A stretch of 37,914 nucleotides of DNA from JAUXEH01 sp965533275 (GTDB taxonomy: Bacteria > Acidobacteriota > Aminicenantia > Aminicenantales > Aminicenantaceae). The stretch's first letter is position 1; the number at the start of each line of letters is the position of its first letter. Position numbers and translations under genes: made by a program. Below, one piece after another: positions 15,429 through 23,458 of this stretch. Location of the stretch: contig CBESWG010000031.1 of the NCBI GenBank assembly GCA_965533275.1, positions 1 through 37,914 of the forward strand, written 5' to 3'. A model generated the notes under the pieces. That model worked only from the letters and a program-made list of their open reading frames with translations. It did not search any database and was not told the DNA's origin.

Positions 15429-16075
15429 TCGTCCTTATCTTCCTGGCCGTAGTAGATGATCTCGGGCATCTTTTCCGGATCCTGGCCGTAGAAAAAGAGC
15501 CACTTGTCGTAGGAAGTCTGTTCGTTGTGGATGCGCACGGACTCCCTGTCTGAAGTGGAGACGACGCCGATGATGCTGGCATTCTCGATCGAATCCAGGA
15601 CATTCAGGGGTGCGATCAGGATCTGCTGCGGCGCGGCGGGAGCCTGTTGCGGACCCGCACGGCCTCGCTGTTGTGTGCCTGGGCGGCCCTGCGGTGGCCT
15701 CCCGGTGCGATCTCGCTGCCGGGCTTTGCGCAGAAAGACGACGGTCCCCTCCTGCCCTGCTCCCCCCCGGCCGGCACCACCCCTTTGGCTCAAGAGGATC
15801 ACGTTCCACTCCCCGTGATCCGTCATGGGGTCCGGATAGAATCGCCGCAGGAACTTTTCCTCGATCAGCTCATCGAAATTTTCCGGGAATTGTCCCGGAT
15901 TCTTGGTCTGATAGAGGCGTACGGCCTCCACATACTGCTCTCCTCGGAAGATCAGCTCTTCTTCCAGCTCCCGCTGGATCTGTGTCTGCCAGACCGGCAC
16001 GGCGATCATGAGTCCCAGCGTGAGCAGGAAGATCGCAAACATCACGATGAGGAGCGTGAATCCTCCTCGACCCAT
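15425..16075 (-). CDS. Type II secretion/type IV pilus pseudopilin-like protein lacking Glu5
   Basis: A 216-residue protein with a class III prepilin leader: MGRGG, cleavage, then FTLLIVMFAIFLLTLGLMIA. The usual Glu at mature position 5 is Ile, as in tip pseudopilins of the GspK type. After the N-terminal helix comes a globular part with EQYVEAVRLYQTKNPGQFPEN, a G-type pseudopilin feature. It is interrupted at about residues 99-140 by a low-complexity Gly/Arg/Gln/Pro stretch (GGAGRGGAGQEG...). The ATG at 16075 has a GGGGGGGAGAT site; the longer open frame upstream to 16261 runs over the end of the preceding gene and is rejected. It is last of three pilin-like genes before lpxB. Confidence 0.8.
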   Translation of the reverse strand: MGRGGFTLLIVMFAIFLLTLGLMIAVPVWQTQIQRELEEELIFRGEQYVEAVRLYQTKNPGQFPENFDELIEEKFLRRFYPDPMTDHGEWNVILLSQRGGAGRGGAGQEGTVVFLRKARQRDRTGRPPQGRPGTQQRGRAGPQQAPAAPQQILIAPLNVLDSIENASIIGVVSTSDRESVRIHNEQTSYDKWLFFYGQDPEKMPEIIYYGQEDKDE

Positions 16076-16134
16076 GCCGGATCTCCCCCCCCTATATTGC
16101 AGCCGTACAGGAGAGTACTCCTTGGAACCGGCTT

Positions 16135-16539
16135 CTACCATGTGTTGAATGGGGTCCCGTCCAGCCCCAATCCCTCGGCTGTCGACCGCACATCGGCGAT
16201 GCCGGGGATCACTCCTGACAGCATGTCGTCTTCGGTGAGTTCCTCCATGACCTCCTCCCAAGTCTCATTCGAGCGTGTGAAGGGGTCTACGGGCATGGAA
16301 TGGAGGTATCTCTCATCGACCAGTGCGTACAGGGTCATGGGGTATTTCTTTTTGTCGATATAGTACTGGTTAAGTATGACTCGCAGGGTATGCAGGTTTT
16401 CCTTGAGCACGGCCTCTTTCCCGCGTTTGAGTGCGGTCTTGTACTGAGGGATGCCCACTCCCACCAGGATACCGATGAGCGCCAGAACGATGACCATCTC
16501 GATCAGAGTGAATCCTCGACGGCTCTGTTCTTTTTTCAT
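16135..16539 (-). CDS. Pseudopilin, GspG-like
   Basis: A 134-residue prepilin. MKKEQSRRG precedes the cleavage site and FTLIEMVIVLALIGILVGVGIPQYK follows in sequence, with Glu5 present. Then comes the GspG-like pattern of a long helix (LKENLHTLRVILNQYYIDKKKYP) and a short C-terminal sheet with DERYLHSMPVDPFT. The ATG at 16539 has GGAGGA upstream; the longer frame from 16581 overlaps the preceding gene and is rejected. The secretion ATPase, platform protein and secretin are not in the window, so the machine it serves is not known. Confidence 0.88.
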   Translation of the reverse strand: MKKEQSRRGFTLIEMVIVLALIGILVGVGIPQYKTALKRGKEAVLKENLHTLRVILNQYYIDKKKYPMTLYALVDERYLHSMPVDPFTRSNETWEEVMEELTEDDMLSGVIPGIADVRSTAEGLGLDGTPFNTW

Positions 16540-16574
16540 TGATGTCCTCCCACTTGAACCTGCAGTCCTCCCGC

Positions 16575-17057
16575 TCACCATTCGAAGTAGAACGTGCCAT
16601 CCAAGGCAATGCCCTGGCTGCGCGTGTAGACGTCATAAACGCTTTCCCCGCCCCAGGAAGTGGAGTCGAAATCATCCTGGTAGGAACGCATCCCCCAGTC
16701 ATAGGAGTTGGTCATGGGATCGCGTGGGATGCGGCGCAGGAATTTCACCGTTCTGGTGACCTCGCTCCCGTCTTTGGATTCGGTCACCTCCACCCCTTCG
16801 ATCAGTGTCTGCAGGTCGGGTGGATAGCCTTCCGTGTCCTCGTCGAACTCGAACTTATCCTCGTCTGCCAGTTTTTTATATTCATCGATGGCCTGACGGA
16901 TGATCCTCAAGCCTCGGCGCAGCTCGATCTCCCGGCCGCGCTTTATCGTGACCTTAGCCAGGGGAATGGCCACCATGGCCAGAACGGCCACGATAGCCAT
17001 GGCCGTCAGCATCTCGACGAGTGTGAATCCCTTTTTATTATCAGAAGTTCGTAGCAT
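16575..17057 (-). CDS. Pseudopilin, GspG-like
   Basis: A 160-residue prepilin with the leader MLRTSDNKKG, cleavage, and FTLVEMLTAMAIVAVLAMVAIP. Glu5 is present. Mature features resemble the neighbouring gene: a long helix with ELRRGLRIIRQAIDEYKKLAD, YPPDLQTLIEGVEV, a KFLRRIPRDPMT segment, and a C-terminus rich in Asp, Tyr and Ser (SYDWGMRSYQDDFDS). The same RDPMT/DPMT motif recurs in the third gene of the cluster, so these are probably paralogues. It begins 75 bases after pnp ends; a small GTCGG-GTTAG-CCGAC stem lies in that gap. First gene of the pilin-lpxB run. Confidence 0.88.
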   Translation of the reverse strand: MLRTSDNKKGFTLVEMLTAMAIVAVLAMVAIPLAKVTIKRGREIELRRGLRIIRQAIDEYKKLADEDKFEFDEDTEGYPPDLQTLIEGVEVTESKDGSEVTRTVKFLRRIPRDPMTNSYDWGMRSYQDDFDSTSWGGESVYDVYTRSQGIALDGTFYFEW

Positions 17058-17132
17058 TGCCGTACTTCTGTTTAGTCGGCTAACCCGACCAATTCATTAA
17101 AATGTCGCCACCGGTCATGAGCGATTCAGGCC

Positions 17133-19376
17133 TTACGATTTGTCCTTGTTGTTGCGGTCCCGGTTGGGATATCCACCGCGGCCGCCTCTTTGGTCCCGAT
17201 CGCGGGAATCTCTCCGGTCGCGGCTCCGATAGTCTCCCCGGTCCCGGTTGTCCCTCTGGTCCCTGTCCCGATTCGAGGAGTTGTCACGCTCCCCACCCTC
17301 TTCCAGGGCCTTTTTGCTCAGGCGGACCTTGTTGTTGTCGTCGATGGAGACGACCTTGACGCGGACCAGTTGGCCCATCCCCATGGCATCCCGGATGTTG
17401 TTCGTCCTCTGGTGAGAGACCTCGGAGATGTGCAGCAGTCCGTCCACATTGGGCAGTATCTGGATGAAGGCGCCGTATTCTTCCAGGCGCACGACCTTGC
17501 CCTCGTAGACCTTCCCTACTTCCGCCTCTTCGGTGATATCCCGGATCATTTTTTCCGCGAGTCTCACGGCTTCCATGTCCGGGGAAGCGATGGTGATCTT
17601 GCCGTCCTCTGCGATCTCGACCTTGGCCTTGGACTCCGCCACGATCCGTTTGATGATCTTGCCGGAGGGGCCTATGACCTCTCCCACCCTTTCGGGATTG
17701 ATAAACACAGTGATGATCCGGGGTGCGTATGGAGAGAGCTCGGGGCGCGGAGCGGGGAGAGCCTCCTTCATCTTGGCCAACACCTGCAGGCGGGCCGCTT
17801 TTGCCTTGATCAGTCCCTCTTCCAGGACCGGGAGCGGCAGGAAGGGGATCTTAAGGTCCATCTGGATGGCCGTGATGCCTTTCTCCGTTCCTGACACCTT
17901 GAGGTCCATGTCGCCGAAGAAATCCTCCAGCCCGGCAATGTCGGTGAGTACGGAATATTTCTCTCCGTCTTTTACAACACCCATGGCGATCCCTGCCGGG
18001 ATCATGGTAATGGGAACGCCTGCATCCATCAGCGCCAGCACGCTGCCGCACACCGTGGCCATGGAAGACGAACCATTGGATTCGAGGACATCGGAGACGA
18101 TACGTATGGTATAGGGGAACTCGCCCTCGTCCTTAGGAACGGCGAGCCGGATGGATTTTTCGGCCAGGGCCCCGTGTCCGATCTCACGCCGACCGGGGCC
18201 GCGCAGGAACTGGACTTCTCCCACGCTAAAAGGCGGGAAATTGTAGTGCAGCATGAAACGCTTCTCGCCCTGTTCACCCAGGCTATCGATCCGCTGAGTG
18301 TCTTCGAAGGTCCCCAGGGTTACCGTGGCCAGGCACTGGGTCTCGCCCCGTGTGAATACAGCGGAGCCATGAGTGCGGGGAAGAAAGCCGGTTTGGATGG
18401 TGATGGGCCGGATCTGTTCGAAGGAGCGTCCGTCCGGGCGCTTGCTTTCTTCGGTGATGCTTTTGCGTACCAGCTTTTTCTGGACCTGGTAGAGCAGTTC
18501 CTTGGCTTCCCTTGCCTGATCCGGATCGTCCTCGGGGAGGGATGCGAAGACCTCATCTTGGATGGCGCGTTTTTTCTCGTTGCGAGTGGTCTGATTCTCT
18601 GATAGGAGGGCGTCCATCAGGGCTGTGCCGTATTTGGCCTCGATCTCCTGAAATTTATCCTGATTTAGCTCAGGAGAAGAGAAGGGGCGCTTCTGGATGT
18701 TTTTGCGGGCGAACAGGTCTTTCTGGGCCTGGATGATCTGGTTGATGGGGCCCATGGCCGCCTCGATGCCCTTCATGACGGTCTCTTCCGAGACTTCCAG
18801 GGCTCCGGCTTCGAGCATGACGACTCCCTGCTCATTGCCGACGACCACCAGGTTCAGGGGGGATTTGTCTAGCTGGCTCTTGGGTGGATTGATGATGAAT
18901 TCGCCGTCGATCAGCCCGACTCTCACGGCTCCCAGAGGAGTTGTGAAAGGGATGTCGGAAAAATAGAGGGAGGCGGAGGCCGCGATGATCCCCAGCGTAT
19001 CTGGATCGTTCTCGATGTCGGCCGAGAGGAGCATTCCCACGAGCTGGGTGTCGAAGGTGTAGCCTTCTGGGAACAGCGTTCTGATGGGCCGGTCGATCAT
19101 CCGGGCGATGAGGATCTCCCTCTCAGAGGGACGCCCCTCTCGCTTAAAGAATCCGCCCGGGATCTTCCCGGCGGCATAGGTGTTCTCGCGGTAATCCACG
19201 ATCAGGGGGAGGAAGGGCTTGTGCTCCTTGACCTCTTTCTTGGAACATGCGGACATGAAGACGATGGTGTCCCCGTAACGCACATAGGCTGTGCCGTCCG
19301 CCTGTCGGCCGAATTTGTTCAGCTCGATGGTGAGCGGAAGGTTGTTGATGTTTAGAGTGATTGTGTTGTCTGACAT
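17133..19376 (-). CDS. pnp: Polyribonucleotide nucleotidyltransferase (PNPase)
   Basis: Degrades RNA 3' to 5' by phosphorolysis. The 747-residue protein has two RNase PH domains. The second shows LPRTHGSAVFTRGETQCLATVTLG in sequence and the active-site region GDMDLKVSGTEKGITAIQMDLKI. These are followed by a KH domain (VIGPSGKIIKRIVAES) and an S1 domain (GKVVRLEEYGAFIQILPNVDGLLHISEV in sequence). The last 50 residues are a low-complexity Arg/Asp/Asn/Gly tail beyond the S1 domain, perhaps for RNA or RNase partners. The ATG at 19376 has AAGGAA seven bases upstream. It follows rpsO by 24 bases, including ten consecutive A residues, in the conserved rpsO-pnp order. Confidence 0.97.
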   Translation of the reverse strand: MSDNTITLNINNLPLTIELNKFGRQADGTAYVRYGDTIVFMSACSKKEVKEHKPFLPLIVDYRENTYAAGKIPGGFFKREGRPSEREILIARMIDRPIRTLFPEGYTFDTQLVGMLLSADIENDPDTLGIIAASASLYFSDIPFTTPLGAVRVGLIDGEFIINPPKSQLDKSPLNLVVVGNEQGVVMLEAGALEVSEETVMKGIEAAMGPINQIIQAQKDLFARKNIQKRPFSSPELNQDKFQEIEAKYGTALMDALLSENQTTRNEKKRAIQDEVFASLPEDDPDQAREAKELLYQVQKKLVRKSITEESKRPDGRSFEQIRPITIQTGFLPRTHGSAVFTRGETQCLATVTLGTFEDTQRIDSLGEQGEKRFMLHYNFPPFSVGEVQFLRGPGRREIGHGALAEKSIRLAVPKDEGEFPYTIRIVSDVLESNGSSSMATVCGSVLALMDAGVPITMIPAGIAMGVVKDGEKYSVLTDIAGLEDFFGDMDLKVSGTEKGITAIQMDLKIPFLPLPVLEEGLIKAKAARLQVLAKMKEALPAPRPELSPYAPRIITVFINPERVGEVIGPSGKIIKRIVAESKAKVEIAEDGKITIASPDMEAVRLAEKMIRDITEEAEVGKVYEGKVVRLEEYGAFIQILPNVDGLLHISEVSHQRTNNIRDAMGMGQLVRVKVVSIDDNNKVRLSKKALEEGGERDNSSNRDRDQRDNRDRGDYRSRDRRDSRDRDQRGGRGGYPNRDRNNKDKS

Positions 19377-19400
19377 ATTTTCCTTTTTTTTTTGCTGAGG

Positions 19401-19667
19401 CTATTTTCGCAGCTTCAGCTTTTTAATTAGTTCTTCGTAACGTTGTTGGTCCTGTTTCTTAAGGTACGCCAACAGCCGTTTCCTGCGTCCAACGAGCTTC
19501 AGGAGGCCTCGTTTGGAGTGATGGTCCTTTTCATGGGTTTTGAAATGTTCGGACAGATAGTTGATGCGCGATGTAATCAAGGCGACCTGAACTTCAGGTG
19601 AGCCAGAGTCTTTGGCATGGAGTTTGTTGTCGCCGATGATGTCGCTTTTCGCTTCTTTTGTAAGCAC
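19401..19667 (-). CDS. rpsO: 30S ribosomal protein S15
   Basis: An 88-residue S15, of usual length, which binds 16S rRNA at the central-domain junction. Signature parts are KDSGSPEVQVALITSRINYLSEHF in sequence and DHHSKRGLLKLVGRRKRLLAYLK. The start is a GTG at 19667 preceded by AAGGAGA. Its promoter is just upstream (19696-19724). The 5' leader is only about 20 bases, too short for the extensive S15 autoregulatory folds known elsewhere, so feedback control may be reduced or located in the coding region. Confidence 0.97.
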   Translation of the reverse strand: MLTKEAKSDIIGDNKLHAKDSGSPEVQVALITSRINYLSEHFKTHEKDHHSKRGLLKLVGRRKRLLAYLKKQDQQRYEELIKKLKLRK

Positions 19668-19695
19668 GTATTGTTCTCCTTGTTATGGTTTTCCT

Positions 19696-19724
19696 ATCTT
19701 ACTAAAATTAGGGCGGAATGTAAA
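19696..19724 (-). promoter_or_regulatory. Sigma-70-type promoter for rpsO-pnp
   Basis: Minus strand: -35 TTTACA (19724-19719), a 17-bp spacer, -10 TAAGAT (19701-19696). Transcription should start near 19689. Confidence 0.75.
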
Positions 19725-19852
19725 TCGCGGAGAACTGTGTAAGCGTCCCTTATTATTGGAGTTACGTCCTCAGCGGGTGTCCGCCGTTAATGTTGAAGGT
19801 GGCTTGAGATGAAATGGATGAGATAGATCGCGGCTAGATCTGGTGCAGAAAT

Positions 19853-20542
19853 TTATTGAGGTGTGAGCGTCTTTTTTCTCTGGAGCAGTTGTCGGGCGTA
19901 CTTTGAATGGAGTCCTCCCTGGGAGGCTAGCACGTCCTTAAGCTTGGCATCGATCTCTGTCAGGGTCATCTGGTTGACTTTCTTTTTCTTCCCCGGTTCT
20001 GCAGCCGGTGCCTCTTCGCTTGCCGCTTCTCCGGCCTCTTCCGGTGCCGGTGGCTCCGGTTTCGCTTCCGGTTCGGGAGCGGGAGCCGGTTTGGTCTCAG
20101 GCTTTTCTTCCGCAGGTTTGGCCTCTGCGGCCTCTTCTTTTCCTTCCTCTTCCTCCTGAGGCTTGAGTTCCTTCTCTGCCTCTTCCGCGCTGGTGGCCTC
20201 TGCGTCCGGCTTTTCTTCTACCGGTTCTGCAGGAGGCTCCGTGGGTGGATCTTCTTCTTTTTCTTCCTCTTCCTCTTTTTTGTCCTCTTTACCTATTTTT
20301 TCTTTCTCCTTTTCGGCTGCCGGTTCGACCTCTTCTTTTTCCTTTTCGGCGGCGGCTTCCTTCTCATCCGCCGTCTCTTCGGTCTTTTTCTCTTCCGGCG
20401 CCTCTGCTTCCTCAGCCTGAGGCTTTTCCTTCTTCTCTGCTGTTTTCTTTGGTGCCGCTTTTGCGGCCTTTTTCTCTTCTTTTTCTGTCTTATCCGAGGT
20501 TTCGATCTCGGTCTTGTCTTTTTCGTCTTGCTTCTCTGCCAT
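19853..20542 (-). CDS. Low-complexity Lys/Glu/Ala/Pro-rich protein with small C-terminal domain
   Basis: A 229-residue product I do not recognise as a named family. Residues 1-180 are nearly all Lys, Glu, Ala and Pro in repeating charged blocks (KKTAEKKEKPQAEEAEAPEE and similar), predicted to be disordered. The last 45 residues are different: QMTLTEIDAKLKDVLASQGG followed by LHSKYARQLLQRKK look like two helices with a basic end, a likely folded binding module. No signal peptide or membrane segment is visible. AGGATAAA precedes the ATG at 20542. The frame is supported by codon pattern and start signal, but low-complexity DNA keeps antisense frames open too. Confidence 0.65.
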   Translation of the reverse strand: MAEKQDEKDKTEIETSDKTEKEEKKAAKAAPKKTAEKKEKPQAEEAEAPEEKKTEETADEKEAAAEKEKEEVEPAAEKEKEKIGKEDKKEEEEEKEEDPPTEPPAEPVEEKPDAEATSAEEAEKELKPQEEEEGKEEAAEAKPAEEKPETKPAPAPEPEAKPEPPAPEEAGEAASEEAPAAEPGKKKKVNQMTLTEIDAKLKDVLASQGGLHSKYARQLLQRKKTLTPQ

Positions 20543-20667
20543 TTTATCCTTCCAAATCGGTAGCTGACTTCACAGTTGTAAAAATAACCTCCGTAGGATA
20601 CCAGATTTGGGAGAAAAAGGGAATACCTAGAATTCCGGGACAAAATCCGGTATATTCGTGGGAGAAT

Positions 20668-21939
20668 ATGTATCCGATCTATTCCCTGCTGCTTCTCCTC
20701 GCTCTCGTGGTCCATCTCCCGGTTTACATGGTCAGGACCAGATTGATCCGGAAAGAGCCACTGCACCTGAGAGAGAGGCTGGGGCTGTGTCTTCCGCCTG
20801 AGCCGACCGGCAAAGCGTCCGTATGGCTGCATGCCGTCTCCGTGGGAGAGGTCCTGTCTCTCCAACACCTGGTCCGACGCCTCAAAGAAAAACACCCCGA
20901 ATGGGATCTGTATGTCTCCTCTTTGACCCACAGCGGCCTTCGCCTGGCTGAAAAAAAGTTGGGCTCTGCGGATCACATCTTCTTCATTCCCTTTGATTTT
21001 AAATGGATCCTGCGGCGCTATTTCCGGCGGCTGAAGCCAGGGGTCTTTGTGCTGGTTGAATCGGAACTGTGGCCTCAGCTCATCCGGGAGGCCGGGCTCC
21101 AGAGCCGCGGCGTGCTCTTGATCAACGGCCGGATCTCCCCCAGGTCAGCGCGCAGGTATTCCCGCCTGAAATGGCTCATGCGGCGCGTGCTGAGGCCCAT
21201 CGATCTCTTTCAGGTCCAGACGGAGCGAGACCGGGAGTCCCTGGAAGGCACCGGCATCGAGGGGGATCGGATCCAGGTCTGCGGAAACCTAAAGGTCGAG
21301 GTCCAGCTTCCCTGTTTCTCTGAAGATGAGGTCCGGGATCAGCGGAAGTCGCTGGGCATCCCGGCCGACTCTAGAGTGATCCTGGCCGGGAGCACGCATC
21401 GCGGTGAAGACGAGCCCCTGTTGAAAGCGTTTGCCGCGGCCAGGTCCAACCGACCCGGCCTGCGGCTGATCCTGGCTCCACGGCACCTGGATCGTGGTCC
21501 CGAGATCGTGAAGCTTGCGGAGAACCAGGGGCTGAACGTCCGGCGAAAGACCATGGCCCGGCCGGGAGACACTTGGGACGTGCTGGTCCTCGATACCATC
21601 GGGGAGCTGGCCCGACTCTACGCCCTTGCGGATGCGGCTTTCATCGGAGGGAGCCTGATCCCCTGGGGAGGCCAGAACCTGCTGGAGCCTGCCTTCTATG
21701 CCAAGCCGGTTTTTTTCGGACCCCACATGGATAATTTTTCTCATCTTGCAGCGATCTTTTTGCGGAACGGTGCTGCGCGTCAGGTCAGCGATGCTCAAGA
21801 TCTCGAGGCGATGTTCCGGTTGAACGATCCAGAGGAGCTGCGGCGGATGGGAGATGCGGCCCATGAGACACTCGAATCCCTGCGCGGTGCGACCGGCCGC
21901 GCCCTGGAATCCATAGAAGATTTCATGTCGCGGATCTGA
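20668..21939 (+). CDS. waaA: 3-deoxy-D-manno-octulosonic acid transferase
   Basis: Transfers KDO from CMP-KDO to lipid A precursors at the inner membrane. The 423-residue protein has an N-terminal membrane anchor (residues 3-22), then VWLHAVSVGE with the catalytic Glu61 (E. coli Glu60). Next come VLVESELWPQLIREA, the loop GNLKVEVQLP, AGSTHRGEDEPLL, the nucleotide site LILAPRHLDRGPEI, IGGSLIPWGGQNLLEPAFYAKPVFFGPHMDNF in sequence, and a C-terminal helix. The frame is open upstream to 20245, but the ATG at 20668 has GGGAGA at good spacing and begins the anchor. With lpxB here, it shows that the cell makes KDO-lipid A. Confidence 0.96.
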   Translation: MYPIYSLLLLLALVVHLPVYMVRTRLIRKEPLHLRERLGLCLPPEPTGKASVWLHAVSVGEVLSLQHLVRRLKEKHPEWDLYVSSLTHSGLRLAEKKLGSADHIFFIPFDFKWILRRYFRRLKPGVFVLVESELWPQLIREAGLQSRGVLLINGRISPRSARRYSRLKWLMRRVLRPIDLFQVQTERDRESLEGTGIEGDRIQVCGNLKVEVQLPCFSEDEVRDQRKSLGIPADSRVILAGSTHRGEDEPLLKAFAAARSNRPGLRLILAPRHLDRGPEIVKLAENQGLNVRRKTMARPGDTWDVLVLDTIGELARLYALADAAFIGGSLIPWGGQNLLEPAFYAKPVFFGPHMDNFSHLAAIFLRNGAARQVSDAQDLEAMFRLNDPEELRRMGDAAHETLESLRGATGRALESIEDFMSRI

Positions 21940-21952
21940 CACGCGGGCTGGG

Positions 21953-23185
21953 TCAGGATGTGGCCACTACCCTCGGCAGTCGAGAATTCATCCCGATCAG
22001 GATCCTGTAATTGGAGGCCTCAGCCCATTCCGCCACATCGTCCGCAGTGACCGACTCCTGTCCTTGTGTGCCGATCAGCACGGCCTCATCTCCCGTGTTC
22101 ACTGAAAGCCCCCGGGGCAGCCGCACTTCCATGTGATTGGCCGTGATACTGGCGATGATCGGGCAGGGGAGCCCTCCGAGGAGCACGTGACCCCTTCCAA
22201 CGGCCCGGGGGGGATACCCGTCAGAATACCCCACCGGGAGGACTGCGATCCTCTCTTTCCGTGCTGCGCGGTAGGCCCTGTGATACGAAACCCCATCTCC
22301 CGGGTTCAGCGTCTTGACCTCGGCCACACGTGTCTTGAAGGAGAGCACGGGCTCGAGCTTCAGCCTGTCTTCCTTCCTTGTGGCAGCGTTCGGATAGCCT
22401 CCATAGAGCACGATCCCGGGACGCACCATGTCCAGGAAAAAATCGGGGTGTCCGAAAATCCCTCCACTGCTGGCGGCGTGGCGGAGGACCGGACCGGTCC
22501 CCCCTCTCTCTCGGGTTTGTTTGCAGATTTCCTTGAAACGGTCCAGCTGCCGGCGGTCGAACTCCGGATCTTCTGTCAGAGTGGTGGACAGGCCGGTGAG
22601 CTCGACGCTTTCTTGGCGCGTGAGCTCCTGGAGGATGGATAGGGCCCCGGCCTCAGGGATCCCTACCCGGTGCATCCCGGTGTCGACATGGGCATGGACT
22701 TGGATCCGCACTCCCATTCTTTGTGCGGTCCGAGCTAGCTCCTCGTGCCCCTGGTCCGAGAGTATTGGAGTGATCCGATTCCGGATCAATGACTCGGATG
22801 CACCGGAGAGGAGCGGGCCGAAATTGTAGATGGGGCAGGTCACTCCCGATTCCCGCAGCCGTACGGCCTCGGCCAGCCGGCAGACCATGAGGCCTGCGAT
22901 GCCGGCACTGTCCAGGAATGCTCCCACCTCCAGAAGGCCGTGTCCGTAGGCATTGGCCTTGATCACAGCCAGCACGGGCCGCTTGACCATGTCGCGAAGT
23001 CCATCGAGGTTGCGAGACAGGCGGCCCAGATCGATCTCTATCCAGGATTCGAACAAGGCCGAGGACGGGTCCCTATCGGCCTTCAAGTACCGCCTCCGCT
23101 TGATCGATGGGGGGAGAGAGAGGCCTACGGCCGGGAGGCCCACCCCTCCGAGGTATTGCAGGAAGTTTCGCCGTGAAAACCGCAT
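21953..23185 (-). CDS. Tat-signal alanine racemase (exported PLP racemase)
   Basis: A 410-residue fold-type III PLP racemase. The PLP lysine is Lys76 (VLAVIKANAYGHG), the opposing catalytic tyrosine is Tyr301 (GDGVSYHRAY), and MVRPGIVLYGGYPN and VGYSDGYPPRAVGRGHVLLG are family landmarks. The N-terminus is unusual: SRRNFLQ (residues 4-10) followed by a moderately hydrophobic stretch (YLGGVGLPAVGLSLPPS) fits a twin-arginine export signal. The Bacillus enzyme has a carbamylated lysine in HLKMDTG; here the site is His (HAHVDTG). It may be a periplasmic, possibly broad-spectrum racemase. It diverges from the D-aminoacylase gene and has GAGGAGGGG before its ATG. Confidence 0.85.
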   Translation of the reverse strand: MRFSRRNFLQYLGGVGLPAVGLSLPPSIKRRRYLKADRDPSSALFESWIEIDLGRLSRNLDGLRDMVKRPVLAVIKANAYGHGLLEVGAFLDSAGIAGLMVCRLAEAVRLRESGVTCPIYNFGPLLSGASESLIRNRITPILSDQGHEELARTAQRMGVRIQVHAHVDTGMHRVGIPEAGALSILQELTRQESVELTGLSTTLTEDPEFDRRQLDRFKEICKQTRERGGTGPVLRHAASSGGIFGHPDFFLDMVRPGIVLYGGYPNAATRKEDRLKLEPVLSFKTRVAEVKTLNPGDGVSYHRAYRAARKERIAVLPVGYSDGYPPRAVGRGHVLLGGLPCPIIASITANHMEVRLPRGLSVNTGDEAVLIGTQGQESVTADDVAEWAEASNYRILIGMNSRLPRVVATS

Positions 23186-23196
23186 TTCCCCTCCTC

Positions 23197-23211
23197 GAGG
23201 ATTAAATCCTC
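23197..23211. promoter_or_regulatory. Inverted repeat upstream of the racemase start
   Basis: GAGGATT-A-AATCCTC has seven-base arms around a single base. It lies next to the ribosome site of the racemase gene, whose ATG is at 23185, and could be an operator or an mRNA hairpin. The function is inferred from position only. Confidence 0.45.
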
Positions 23212-23395
23212 AGCAGCCGGTCTGCCCGAGTCCAGGCATCTGGCCATGGCCCTCAGAAAGGGGAGGGCATGAGGTTTCAGGATAAAGGAATTAGTAAGTG
23301 AAGTAAATTGTTTCAGTCTGTATTCGCAGGGGACCTACCCAACCACCCCCGCCTAACCCACCCTGAAAGGAGTCTGTTCAGAGAAAGCCTGGTGG

Positions 23396-23424
23396 TGGAC
23401 AAGTCTGTATAGTTCCTATATAAA
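23396..23424 (+). promoter_or_regulatory. Sigma-70-type promoter for the D-aminoacylase operon
   Basis: -35 TGGACA (23396-23401), a 17-bp spacer, -10 TATAAA (23419-23424). Transcription should start near 23431, about 28 bases before the ATG. Confidence 0.7.
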
Positions 23425-23458
23425 TAATGAGGCGATAGATCCGTAGGGAGAGATCGAA

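Larger units (their letters stand above)
23186..23458. other. Divergent regulatory region between racemase and D-aminoacylase
   Basis: About 270 bases with no supportable gene. It holds a near-perfect inverted repeat beside the racemase start and the D-aminoacylase promoter. The middle portion shows nothing I can name. Confidence 0.5.
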
